Shown here: positions 27,076 through 35,769 of the stretch, piece by piece
Numbering within the stretch: the first letter of the stretch is position 1
Layout of the letters: every line of letters starts with the position of its first letter
NCBI RefSeq assembly: GCF_000282035.1
Contig: NZ_AKKA01000077.1
Span: 1-43,795 of the forward strand
Source: Rhizobium sp. CF122
Lineage (GTDB): Bacteria > Pseudomonadota > Alphaproteobacteria > Rhizobiales > Rhizobiaceae
Reading direction: 5' to 3'
DNA length: 43,795 bases
Translations under genes and position numbers: made by a program
The notes under the pieces: generated by a model
What the model was told of the DNA's origin: nothing
What the model saw: only the letters and a program-made list of their open reading frames with translations
The model's database searches: none

Positions 27076-28491
27076 ATGACCCAAGATATCTGGAAGGCAT
27101 GCGTGGCTCGTCGCTCGACGGTGATCATGCTGGGTTTCGCCGGGTTCTTCGGCGTTATCGGCCCTGCACAGAGCGCGACAATCAACGTCGCGCCAAAAAG
27201 CGAGGGTCGTGACGAAGGGCTCACGATCCAGGCAGCGGTTGCGCTCGCGCAGCCGGGCGATACGATCATGCTGGCGCCTGGATCCTATTTGCAGGATTTT
27301 CGATCGGTGCGGGATGGTGAGCTTGGAAAGCCGATTACGATCGAGGGCTCGCTTGGATCGGTCGTTAAAGGCGGCGGCCAGCCCCGGGTGATTGAAATCA
27401 ATCACAGCTATATTGAGCTCAGGAATTTCACCGTCGATGGCCGATTTGAGAAGCCGAACACGAAGAAGAGCTATCGCGACAAGCTGCTCTACGTGATCGG
27501 AAACACACCTGGAAAGGAATTGACGGGGCTTCGCGTGCTCGGGATGGATATTCGCAACTCGGGCGGCGAGTGCGTGCGCCTGCGCTATCAGGCAAGGCAG
27601 AATGAAATTGCTTATTCCAGAATAAGTTCGTGCGGCCGCTTCGACTTCTTGTTTAACGATGGCGGAAAGAATGGCGAGGGCATCTATATCGGAACCGCGC
27701 CGGAACAATTAGGCGGGCGTGGCGCGCCGGATAAGGCGATCGATCATTCTGATCGGAACCGTATCCACGACAACGTCATCGCTACCGGAGGCAATGAATG
27801 CGTCGACATCAAAGAGGGCTCGAGTGGCAATATTGTCGAGAAGAATAGTTGCACTGGGCAGAAGGACCCCAACTCCGGTGGCTTTGACTCGCGCGGCAAC
27901 GGCAATGTCTTCCGCTACAATCTCGTCTACGACGTCGTGGGGGCCGGCGTGCGCCTTGGTGGCGACGAAGAGGCCGATGGCATCAGTAACGACGTCTACG
28001 GGAATACCTTTCGCAATGTGGGTGTCGGGCTGATCCGGGCGCAACGGGCGCCTCAGGGAAAGATCTGCGAGAATATTTCTCAGAACAATAAGGTCGTCAG
28101 CATCAATTCGATCGGCAAGACACTTGATCCGACCGGGCCATGCGATGGACCGAAGGCAACGGCAGATCTGCGAACCCAATCGGCGGCTGCGTCAAACCGA
28201 TCCGAGGTGGCGAAGAAAATCGAGAAGGGTGGCAAGCCGCTAAGCTGCGGACCCTCCGTTGCCGGCTGTGTGATCGGGCGCCTGGAAGGCGACGATCGTA
28301 ACAGAATCAAGATCGTCGATGCTAGCGACGTCGTCTTGCGCGGCCACCACCTGATTCTGACCGATGCCGTCGGACCTGACGGGAAAGCGATGCCACTAAA
28401 GCCGCTCGCGGGAAAGTTGATCAGGATCGAATACACCAGTATTCAGAAGAAGCGGTTTGCCGGCGCCAGGATTATCGAGGTGGTCAACTAA
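27076..28491 (+). CDS. Secreted right-handed parallel beta-helix protein
   Basis: A 471-residue exported protein. The signal peptide has a basic N-region (MTQDIWKACVARRST) and hydrophobic core IMLGFAGFFGVIGPAQS, with cleavage before ATINVAP. Then TIQAAVALAQPGDTIMLAPG begins a beta-helix like pectate lyases and chondroitinase B-type proteins. Repeated turns with Asn/Gly ladders follow (YIELRNFTVDG, NRIHDNVIATGGNECVDIKE, NIVEKNSCTG, NVFRYNLVYDV, NDVYGNTFRNV). Ten cysteines suggest disulfides. The C-terminal 100 residues are outside the helix. It may bind or cut a polysaccharide; no catalytic set could be assigned. ATG 27076 follows GGAGG by 5 bases. Confidence 0.8.
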   Translation: MTQDIWKACVARRSTVIMLGFAGFFGVIGPAQSATINVAPKSEGRDEGLTIQAAVALAQPGDTIMLAPGSYLQDFRSVRDGELGKPITIEGSLGSVVKGGGQPRVIEINHSYIELRNFTVDGRFEKPNTKKSYRDKLLYVIGNTPGKELTGLRVLGMDIRNSGGECVRLRYQARQNEIAYSRISSCGRFDFLFNDGGKNGEGIYIGTAPEQLGGRGAPDKAIDHSDRNRIHDNVIATGGNECVDIKEGSSGNIVEKNSCTGQKDPNSGGFDSRGNGNVFRYNLVYDVVGAGVRLGGDEEADGISNDVYGNTFRNVGVGLIRAQRAPQGKICENISQNNKVVSINSIGKTLDPTGPCDGPKATADLRTQSAAASNRSEVAKKIEKGGKPLSCGPSVAGCVIGRLEGDDRNRIKIVDASDVVLRGHHLILTDAVGPDGKAMPLKPLAGKLIRIEYTSIQKKRFAGARIIEVVN

Positions 28492-29166
28492 CCCGGTGTG
28501 GGCACAACTTGCCGTCACAGACAGTGAACGATGGATCTGCGCGCCGGGGCCCACGCGTCATTGGCTACCGCCAGCGAAACCGATGGCGGGATACGTGCAG
28601 CGTCAGCGCATGCAAAGGCGCCGGGTACCGTCGTTTCCTTGGCGGTGTCGGTGCGCATCTGGGTGCCGAACGGCGTCTCTTCCAACTCACAGCCGAGAGG
28701 TACTGCTATCGGCGTGGCGGGAGGCAGTGAAAAGGCCGGCGACGGACAGCTTGCGTCCACCGGCAAGTGCGATATCTGCACGCCCTTGCATGCGTGCAAT
28801 TGGCATCGCCTCTATCTTGCTGCGTTGTTGGCATCAAGCGTTACTGCATTATTGGTGAGAAGGGTCCGGCTGCACTCACCCCGATCTTGTCTTGGTTCAA
28901 TTCATCGCCATGGCCGTAAGAGCAATGAAAGATACTCTTGCCCCATCGCTCACTCATTCGTTCAATTTCAAGCAGGGTGTCTGTCACGGCGGCGAACAAA
29001 AGCCGCCGTCCTTCGCTGAAGCGCTGGGAAGGATTCACATCCTTTCTTAGCGACGGCCGGATTGCCGGACCCACAATGCGGCCGAAGGGGCCTGCGGGGT
29101 TTTGCTCTCGGCAGAAAGTCATGGCAGGGGGATCGGGTCTACAAGGTTGTCCCGACCACGCGGTTA
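28492..29166. other. 675-base gap without a supported gene
   Basis: Several open frames of 90-160 codons exist on both strands, but none has a ribosome binding site or family-like sequence. It lies between the beta-helix gene and the convergent helicase gene and forms the left edge of the accessory stretch. I see no mobile element end. Confidence 0.5.
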
Positions 29167-32121
29167 TCAAACGACACGAAGGCGAGGTTTCCTTTGCGGC
29201 TGGGAGTCGAACAGGGATCTGGCTTCGCACTCTTCGATGAGCCAATCACTGTCGGTTCCCAACATCCAACGATCCCGAGACTCTTTCTGAAACCAGTTAG
29301 CGCGATTGCCGACGACATAGAGCCGCCTACGAGCTCTCGTCACTGCAACGTTCATGATGTTGGGTTGGGAAAGTGCCCATTCGATGCTATCAACGCGCTT
29401 CGCTCCAAGCACTAGTAGTACTGTTTCAGCCTCTCTCCCTTGGAAGCTGTGGACCGTGCCGATGGAGTGATCGATCCATTCTTCTACGATGACCGGCGGC
29501 AAATCTCCGAATAATTCCGTAGCGTTCTGCAAGAGATGCAGCTTGAGGCCGACAGCGACCTTCCTGAAGGGCGTGATAACGAAGAGATCAGGTAGTTCAC
29601 GATCTGAGTGACGATTAGCGATGTGGCGGGAAATGACGTGCGTGGCAACTGCGCCTTCTTCCGGAATGTAGAAGTCGTTTGCAGTCTCGGCGGTTCCGAC
29701 CACGTTGATCCAAGCGCTGGGCCCAAAGGTTGGTCGTCTCTCGTTCTGCCGCGCCTCGTGGTCCAACGTCTCGTCCGCCAGCACCATGGAGTGCTCATAA
29801 GCCATGCCGTTGGAGATCGAGAACATTGGCTCGACACATCGCCGATGAACGCGCAGGGGAGCGCCGATCCATCTGCCGTTTCGGACTGCGCCGAACGGAT
29901 TAATCCGGTCAGCTAACGTTTGCAGCGAGCTGGATTTGCAACGAAACTCGGTGCCAACGTCGAATTTCGCCGCGAGCGCCCGATCCACGGAATTGCTGAT
30001 GGTGGAGATCGGCTCAAGCTGAAATGGATCGCCGACGATGATTGCGCGCTTCGCGCGTGATACCGCATCGATTGCGTGGTGGCTGCATGCCTGTCCCGCC
30101 TCATCGACGATCAGCCAAGGTATCGTTCCTCGCTCGAAGCTTCCAAACACGTTCGCAAATGAACAGAATGTCGATGAGACGACCGGAACCAGAAGACTGA
30201 ATGTGCTCCACAGATGGCCTGCAAGCGCTTCCAGCTCGGTGCTGGCCCTGCCCGAGTTAAGCTTAATCCAACCTATGAGGTTCGCTTGGATGCTGTTCCT
30301 TGCATGAAACACAAAGGATTCGTGAAGCTTCATGGCGGCAACGAAGAGTTCGGCACGAGCCCGCTCAAGAGCGGATGATGTGCCAACGAGCATCTGGGCT
30401 CTGCACCGTGGCTCCGCGTTCAAATATTCAGCGGGAGTGACGACGTTGCCAAGTTCTTCTAATGCACACTCAATCTGCTCACTTGCTCTAGCCAGGATGG
30501 GGTGCGGCAGAATGGTGGCGGTGGCGGATTCTTGAATCGCAAGCGTACCTGAACTCAGCGGCGACGCAACTGATGTGCGCGCCGGCCCTGACCAAGGGCC
30601 AACGTCGGTATATTTCGAACCGAAGGTTTCGGTTGCATGCATGAGTTGGTTCAGCCGGCGGTGAGTTGCTTTCAACGCCCCGACGGCCTCCTTCGCTGCG
30701 GCGTATCTATCTCGTGCAACGTTCCAAGCAGTCGCATTGCGGCTATCGAACAGCGAACCATCGTCGAGCGCGTCGATCACAGATGCTGCGCATCGATCGC
30801 GATTGCGCCTGTTTCCAAGTGGGACTGAGATCGCGCCCCAGGGTTCGGCCGCAACGCGATGCTGCGCCATCAGGCTCTCGGCCAGTTTCGGCAGGTAGCT
30901 CAGTGAATTCCTGTAGCTCTCGCCAAGCTTCTCTTGCCTGGGTAGTTCGAGTGTCAGGTTGGCTACTGCGTTATTGTTGGTACTTGCGATCACAACCAGG
31001 AAGTCGTGCAGCGGTTTGTCGATTCTGTATTGAGGGCTGTTGCCATTGGCCGCCACGGGGGCGAAAGCAGACTTTGGATCCTCGTAAGAATGCAAGACAT
31101 CGGCGCGACGACTGATAACCTCCGCAATGACATCCATCAACAGAGTCGTTTTGCCCGTGCCCGGCGGGCCGTTGATCGAGAACGTCCCGCCTTCAGCGAC
31201 ACGCGAGAAGGTCTCGTTGACTGCGACTTGCTGCTGTGGCGAGAGAGAAAAGTCAGAGGGCCATCGAGCGGACGGATACTTGTCCGTTTGCAAGCACTCC
31301 AGGATCGTTTCATCGCTGCTTGCGTCGAAATCCGACATGGCGACCGGCTTAGTGAGCAGATCCCAAGCTGCGCCCATGACTACGCCATTTTCAAGGTCAC
31401 TTGCCATCTGACGCAGTAGATTGGGATAGACACTTGAAAACACGCGCGCGTCCTGGATCTTCCTCGGACGGTTCCCATCGATGAACACTTTTGAGCGGGT
31501 TACGACAATGCATTTAACCGTTGCTTGAATGTCGGTGGGCAGTTGCAAGGCCGAGTATGCGCAGTGAGTAAGGGCCTCGGCAATTGCCAAGGGCTTGGAT
31601 CGAGGCTTCACCCTGGTTTTGAATTCAGTTGCCAAAATCTCGGCATAGTCAGAGAACGTGATTGTCGTACATTCGAGAGTGACGGCTAGATCGTAGAGAA
31701 ACCGATTGACGACCAGAGAGCCTTTCTCCACCGCTCGCTTGCCAGAGACGGCGAAAGTACCGGCAAAGGTATATTGGCCGTCTTCGACAGGATCGCGACC
31801 GTGCGCGCCCTGCTCGGGTGACCAACGACGGATCAATAGTTTGTCGCATTCCCTGAGTGCTGCGATGCCAAACCGGACAAAGTGTCGGTACACTCTGCTC
31901 GTATCCGCCGTCGACGGCCAGGGATCTTTGTCATCGACAATGTGGGACACCGCTACGTCGCCACTTCGTTCACCATCGTCCTCGGCAATTGGGGCACTGT
32001 AGCGCTCGACATGCTCCCAATACTTTAGGGTTCGAAGGACCTCCTCGCGGGAATGCTGAGCACGGCCGGGGACACGCAAATTGGGATGGGTACCCGCCAA
32101 GCTCGTTGTCGTGTCTTCCAT
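29167..32121 (-). CDS. Large superfamily 1 helicase (UPF1/Dna2-like), lone gene
   Basis: A 984-residue predicted nucleic-acid helicase/ATPase. Residues 1-290 form an uncharacterised N-terminal domain (EVLRTLKYWEHVERYSAP). The helicase core has Q-motif LSPQQQVAVNETF, Walker A GPPGTGKTT (Lys324), Ia-type VIASTNNNAV, a roughly 250-residue helical insertion, Walker B LIVDEAGQA (Asp673), motif III GDPFQLEPI, motif IV LFVITPFRKV, motif V GTVHSFQGREAETVLLVLG and motif VI NVAVTRARRRLYVVGN. The layout fits COG1112-type helicases, some of which occur in defence islands. No nuclease domain is visible, and no partner gene flanks it. Start ATG 32121 has GAGGCGG upstream. Codon use and base content look more A/T-rich than the neighbouring core genes. 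Confidence 0.88.
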   Translation of the reverse strand: MEDTTTSLAGTHPNLRVPGRAQHSREEVLRTLKYWEHVERYSAPIAEDDGERSGDVAVSHIVDDKDPWPSTADTSRVYRHFVRFGIAALRECDKLLIRRWSPEQGAHGRDPVEDGQYTFAGTFAVSGKRAVEKGSLVVNRFLYDLAVTLECTTITFSDYAEILATEFKTRVKPRSKPLAIAEALTHCAYSALQLPTDIQATVKCIVVTRSKVFIDGNRPRKIQDARVFSSVYPNLLRQMASDLENGVVMGAAWDLLTKPVAMSDFDASSDETILECLQTDKYPSARWPSDFSLSPQQQVAVNETFSRVAEGGTFSINGPPGTGKTTLLMDVIAEVISRRADVLHSYEDPKSAFAPVAANGNSPQYRIDKPLHDFLVVIASTNNNAVANLTLELPRQEKLGESYRNSLSYLPKLAESLMAQHRVAAEPWGAISVPLGNRRNRDRCAASVIDALDDGSLFDSRNATAWNVARDRYAAAKEAVGALKATHRRLNQLMHATETFGSKYTDVGPWSGPARTSVASPLSSGTLAIQESATATILPHPILARASEQIECALEELGNVVTPAEYLNAEPRCRAQMLVGTSSALERARAELFVAAMKLHESFVFHARNSIQANLIGWIKLNSGRASTELEALAGHLWSTFSLLVPVVSSTFCSFANVFGSFERGTIPWLIVDEAGQACSHHAIDAVSRAKRAIIVGDPFQLEPISTISNSVDRALAAKFDVGTEFRCKSSSLQTLADRINPFGAVRNGRWIGAPLRVHRRCVEPMFSISNGMAYEHSMVLADETLDHEARQNERRPTFGPSAWINVVGTAETANDFYIPEEGAVATHVISRHIANRHSDRELPDLFVITPFRKVAVGLKLHLLQNATELFGDLPPVIVEEWIDHSIGTVHSFQGREAETVLLVLGAKRVDSIEWALSQPNIMNVAVTRARRRLYVVGNRANWFQKESRDRWMLGTDSDWLIEECEARSLFDSQPQRKPRLRVV

Positions 32122-32357
32122 GTACCGCCTCTGTCAGCCTCCGACAGGCCAAGCCCGACAATAGCGGCGGGCACTTGCCCAGGCGGAATCGTCGAATAGC
32201 CCTTCTAAAACCAGATGCGGCCATAATGGTTAACAAAGTATTAACGCCAAAGGGGCGGTGGTCTGGCACGTCCCCGGTTTGCCGGACGTCTCGTCCTGGC
32301 GACAGAACGCCCGCGTCATCTCAATAGCTGCCACTGTCGCCAAACTGGGAACCGGCC

Positions 32358-32408
32358 GAGCGCGAAATCCAGCTCAAGTTTGCCGTTTCAGTGTGCCGAT
32401 CGCTTTGA
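32358..32408 (+). pseudogene. Possible remnant of a CYTH-domain start
   Basis: The frame reads EREIQLKFAVSV and then meets TGA at 32406. This resembles the first strand of CYTH-domain proteins (ExExK, typically EREIELKF), with the second E changed to Q. It is only about 16 codons, so chance similarity is possible. Confidence 0.2.
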
Positions 32409-32489
32409 ACGCCGGTCTTGCATGCCCTCGCGTTGCCGCCAATTCCGGATCCCACTTCTGTAGCGAGCTACCGAAATTCGATGCGTTAG

Positions 32490-32666
32490 ACTCGGTTGAC
32501 CGACGCCATGATGGTTTCCTCAATCGAGGAAGCCATTGGAGGCACGCTGGTGCAAGGCTACGTCTATTCGCCACCGCTTAGCGAAGAAGATGTCAGTGAA
32601 TTTCTATCAGAGCGATCGATCAAGTCTTTCTCGTCTTCATCTCCGGGATTTGATCGACAGCCATAG
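32490..32666 (+). pseudogene. C-terminal scrap of an EAL domain
   Basis: A stop-bounded frame (after TAG 32487-32489, ending TAG 32664-32666) reads IEEAIGGTLVQGYVYSPPLS followed by EEDVSEFLSE. This matches the closing segment of EAL cyclic-di-GMP phosphodiesterases (…GCTEVQGYLFSRPLP…EFE). The rest of the EAL domain is absent upstream, so this is a decayed end fragment. No ribosome site. Confidence 0.5.
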
Positions 32667-33145
32667 GCATCTGTCGTTGTTCGCCGATCGATGTTTTGCG
32701 GCTCTGGCCGAACTTAACGGCTGATTGCTTTATCCCCATCGTGAAAGATGCTGGTGCGAAACGATTGCGCCAACGAGGGTCGGGGGTTTCTGGCCGGTCA
32801 GCAGGCGCATCTTGCGCGCGTCTTCATTTTCAGAGTTTGAGCATTCATGGCGCTAGCGGGGTTGCGCTCCCCGATCCGGGAGATGCTATCGGTCTCCTGT
32901 ATACCGAAGGGCGGAACTTGCGTTCGGCGAACCGCACCACCCTTGAGACCCTGGATTCGCTCCCCAACGATGAGGGGGTTGCGCTAGAATGCGCCATTTG
33001 TGGCCTTGTCCAATCACACGGCGTCTATTGCCATTTTGCAACGCCTCGCCCTTTAGTGCTGCTATATGAGAATGTTCTTATGTGTAAGGCATTGCCTGCC
33101 TGCCGTGGATCCACATAGGCTCTCGCTTCGAAGGGAGAAGGGCCG
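32667..33145. other. Gap without a supported gene
   Basis: About 480 bases between the EAL scrap and the small protein gene. One frame is open for 140 codons (32696-33118) but lacks a ribosome site and family-like sequence. I consider this decayed accessory DNA. Confidence 0.45.
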
Positions 33146-33367
33146 ATGCAATGGATTTCGTGGCAACGACCGGTGCTAGTATTTAAGATCACGGACCTGA
33201 TCGATCGCATTCTGAGGAATTGGTGCGATGAGAATGGGCATCAAAAGGGAAGCGTTGAGGCAAAGCGAAAGGCAAAGAGTCTGCTTCAATGGATTGAACT
33301 TGGCGTCACGGATGAACACGAGCTTACGGACTTGATCCGTGACGACATCGTGATCACCACGAAATAG
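33146..33367 (+). CDS. Small helical protein, rhizobial type
   Basis: A 73-residue soluble protein of unknown function. It is predicted helical: FKITDLIDRILRNWCDENGH, then EAKRKAKSLLQWIELGVTDE and HELTDLIRDDI. The pattern “alpha helix, (A)AKxLLxxxExGxTxExELxxxI” is the same as in the 92-residue protein at 36300 (AAKLLIERFQNGMTSADDLS), so the two probably belong to one small-protein family, which I believe is frequent in rhizobia. ATG 33146 has AAGGGAGAAGG just upstream. It is the only intact gene between the helicase and the LysR fragment. Confidence 0.6.
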   Translation: MQWISWQRPVLVFKITDLIDRILRNWCDENGHQKGSVEAKRKAKSLLQWIELGVTDEHELTDLIRDDIVITTK

Positions 33368-33503
33368 GCTCACGGCACGACGGCTAAGGCAGCGTTTCTT
33401 CCGCTTTGAGATGCTCGTAAACACGGTTTGGCGCGCTTGCTGGGCGGTGCCGTCGTAGTCGCAAGGAGACGTAGATCTTCTTGTGGGTGGCCTTCCCCGC
33501 TGT

Positions 33504-33723
33504 GAGGCGGTTGGATCTTGTTCCAGGCAATAGCGAGCCCGATCCTAAAGTCGATCCTTCGCACTTTCTTCAGCTCAACGGCGCGGTTTGGAAGCTCCAG
33601 CGTCCATTCCGGCGCAAAGCCAATGCCAAGCCCAGCCGAGACGAGCGACACCAACGAATAGGTCTCGTCGCAACTCTGTAGGCAATGTTCTTGGTCGGAT
33701 CGTATGCCTCGAGCCTCTCACTA
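33504..33723 (-). pseudogene. Fragment of a LysR-family regulator, paralogue of the one at 13.7 kb
   Basis: About 220 bases align with 13741-13964 with few gaps and high identity; shared runs such as GCGTCCATTCCGG and GATCGTATGCCTCGA are exact. Translated on the minus strand it gives VSLVSAGLGIGFAPEWTLEL and PNRAVELKKVRRIDFRIGLA, the C-terminal effector part of the regulator. A small length change near 33675-33682 shifts the frame and both ends are lost, so it cannot be functional. The homology ends exactly at an inverted repeat (33717-33739). Confidence 0.8.
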
Positions 33724-33739
33724 AAATCGATTTAGTGAG
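33717..33739. repeat. 23-bp inverted repeat at the end of the LysR fragment
   Basis: CTCACTAAA (33717-33725), centre ATCGA, TTTAGTGAG (33731-33739): 9-bp perfect arms. It sits where similarity to the other LysR copy ends, and could be a junction made by recombination, a regulator site or a small terminator without a T-tract. Confidence 0.6.
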
Positions 33740-33937
33740 GGCTCCCCTAAGACCAGAAATCGATCCCGTTCATCTGAGCTACGACTGCATCTGACGTCAT
33801 CACAAGAATTCGACCCAACTTCGGGCCAAATTCATTTGCCTACAAAGCGCAATAGCGGAGAATTCAAGGGAAGCTGCCTGCTGCGCAAGAGCGTCGCAAG
33901 GGATGATACCGGCAGCGGCCCTTTGAGGGAGGAGAAA

Positions 33938-35470
33938 ATGGCCAGTAACCATTCAGACCCGAGCGGACCCGATCTGGCCCTCGGCATTGCGCTCGCCGAT
34001 CTTCCCGATGGCGGCAAGCTGGTCGGCCATCGCGACGGCGAGGCGGTGCTTCTGGTGCGCCGCGGAGCAGAGATATTCGCCGTTGCCGCCGCCTGCTCGC
34101 ACTATGGCGGACCGCTGGTCGACGGCCTCGTCGCCGACAACAGCGTCCGCTGCCCCTGGCATCACGCCTGCTTCGACCTGCGCACCGGAGAGGCCCTGCG
34201 CGCGCCGGCCCTGTCGCCGCTCGCTTGCTGGTCGGTCGAAAAACGCGGCGAACGGATTTTCGTTGGCGAGAAGCGCAAGAGGCCGCAGCCGGCTTCGCGC
34301 GAGAGCAATGCCGGGGTATCTCCGGAAAGGATCGTCATCGTCGGCGGCGGCGCGGCCGGTTTTGCCGCGGCCGAGAGACTGCGGCGAGAACAATATCAGG
34401 GCGCCATCGTCATGATCAGCGACGACGAGGCGCTGCCCGTCGACCGGCCCAACCTTTCCAAGGACTATCTGGCGGGCAAGGCTCCCGAAGACTGGGTCCC
34501 GCTGCGCAAGGAAGGCTTTTATGCCAGGAACGGCATCGATCTGCGCCTCGGAACTAAGGTTGCTGGCATTGACGTCCGTGCCAGCGAGCTCGTGCTCGCC
34601 GATGGGGCACGGGTCGCCTTCGACAAATTGCTGCTCGCGACCGGCGCCGAACCAGTGCGCCCGACCACACCCGGCGCCAGCCAGCCTCATGTCCACACGT
34701 TGCGCACGCTTGCAGACAGCCGCACGATCATCGCGCAGAGCGGCGCGGCGCGGCACGCTGTCGTGCTTGGCGCCAGCTTCATTGGCCTCGAGGTCGCCGC
34801 CGCGCTTCGGACCCGCGGTGTCGAAGTGCATGTCGTGGCGCCCGAGGAACGGCCGATGGAACGGGTACTAGGCCCCCAGATGGGCGACTTCATCCGCGCC
34901 CTGCATGAGGAAAATGGCGTCGTTTTCCATCTTGGCGATACCGCGGCGAGCATCGGCGCCAGCGAGATCCTACTGAGCAGCGGCACTACCCTCGCCGCCG
35001 ACATGATCGTTGCCGGCATCGGCGTGCGACCGCGAGTCGATCTCGCCGAAAGAGCCGGTCTCGCCACCGATCGGGGCGTCCTGGTCGATGCCTATCTCGA
35101 GACCAGCGCGCCGGGGATATATGCCGCCGGCGATATTGCGCGGTGGCCCGACCCTCACTGCGGCGAGAATATCAGAGTGGAGCACTGGGTGGTGGCGCAG
35201 CGGCAGGGCGCTGCCGCAGCCCTCAGCATGCTCGGACGCCGGACGAAATTCACGGATGTGCCGTTCTTCTGGAGCCAGCATTACGATATCCCGATCAACT
35301 ATGTCGGTCATGCCGAGAGATGGGACGCCATCGAGGTTGAGGGCGACGTTGCCGCGAAGGACTGCCTCCTGCGCTTCAAGCGCGGCGGACGCGTTCTGGC
35401 GGTTGCCACAATCTTCCGCGATGTCGAAAGCCTTAAGGCAGAACTGGCGATGGAGCAGAGCAAGGCCTAG
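33938..35470 (+). CDS. Rieske–FAD ferredoxin reductase fusion (AIFL-like)
   Basis: A 510-residue oxidoreductase. Residues 8-110 form a Rieske [2Fe-2S] domain with ligands Cys53/His55 (CSHYGGPL) and Cys72/His75 (CPWHHACFD). A pyridine-nucleotide disulfide oxidoreductase module follows: FAD motif IVIVGGGAAGFAAAERLRRE near 130, NAD motif AVVLGASFIGLEVAAALRTR near 275, and the second FAD motif GIYAAGDIARW, ending in a reductase C-terminal domain (FFWSQHYDIPINYVGHAE). The layout equals human AIFM3/AIFL and bacterial dioxygenase-type ferredoxin reductases. It probably passes electrons from NAD(P)H to an unknown acceptor. ATG 33938 is set by GAGGGAGGAG; the open frame upstream is not homologous. Confidence 0.92.
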   Translation: MASNHSDPSGPDLALGIALADLPDGGKLVGHRDGEAVLLVRRGAEIFAVAAACSHYGGPLVDGLVADNSVRCPWHHACFDLRTGEALRAPALSPLACWSVEKRGERIFVGEKRKRPQPASRESNAGVSPERIVIVGGGAAGFAAAERLRREQYQGAIVMISDDEALPVDRPNLSKDYLAGKAPEDWVPLRKEGFYARNGIDLRLGTKVAGIDVRASELVLADGARVAFDKLLLATGAEPVRPTTPGASQPHVHTLRTLADSRTIIAQSGAARHAVVLGASFIGLEVAAALRTRGVEVHVVAPEERPMERVLGPQMGDFIRALHEENGVVFHLGDTAASIGASEILLSSGTTLAADMIVAGIGVRPRVDLAERAGLATDRGVLVDAYLETSAPGIYAAGDIARWPDPHCGENIRVEHWVVAQRQGAAAALSMLGRRTKFTDVPFFWSQHYDIPINYVGHAERWDAIEVEGDVAAKDCLLRFKRGGRVLAVATIFRDVESLKAELAMEQSKA

Positions 35471-35563
35471 AGCGTGATGGGATCATGCCGCATGACTTGC
35501 GTCTGCCCAGCCGGGTGACGATACCAGCCTGAAGAGAGGCGACGGCAGACGATCACGCCAGCG

Positions 35564-35589
35564 GCCCGCCGCGTCTGGCGGCGGGCTTT
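35564..35589 (+). terminator. Rho-independent terminator after the Rieske reductase
   Basis: GCCCGCCGC (35564-35572) and GCGGCGGGC (35578-35586) form a perfect 9-bp stem with a 5-base loop, followed by TTTC. It lies about 95 bases after the reductase stop and 15 bases beyond the end of the convergent small gene. Confidence 0.8.
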
Positions 35590-35604
35590 CTTCCAATCCG
35601 TAGA

Positions 35605-35769
35605 CTACTTGCGCCCCCCACTGGGACGGGATTTGCCGCCCGTTCCACCTGCGGTCTTAGCGTCGGGGGCTTGCCCGAAATTGGTCCCTCCCAAGTGGCC
35701 TCCGCCGCTCGTGTTTGCAACTTGACGCTCTGTTTTGCGCTGGATCTCAGTCGCATTTGTTTTGCTCAT
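35605..35769 (-). CDS. Small Gly-rich protein
   Basis: A 54-residue basic, probably disordered protein: MSKTNATEIQRKTERQVANT, then a Gly/Thr-rich tail (SGGGHLGGTNFGQ … GGTGGKSRPSGGRK). ATG 35769 has AAAGGA about 8 bases upstream. No domain is recognised. It is too short to judge by composition alone, but the ribosome site and compact frame support it. Confidence 0.55.
   Translation of the reverse strand: MSKTNATEIQRKTERQVANTSGGGHLGGTNFGQAPDAKTAGGTGGKSRPSGGRK

Noticed and set aside
28531..29019. 162-codon plus-strand frame in the gap before the helicase
   Set aside because: No ribosome site before its ATG and no family-like sequence; competing frames on the other strand are equally open.
32696..33118. 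140-codon plus-strand frame
   Set aside because: No ribosome site, and its composition changes along its length; probably chance opening in decayed DNA.
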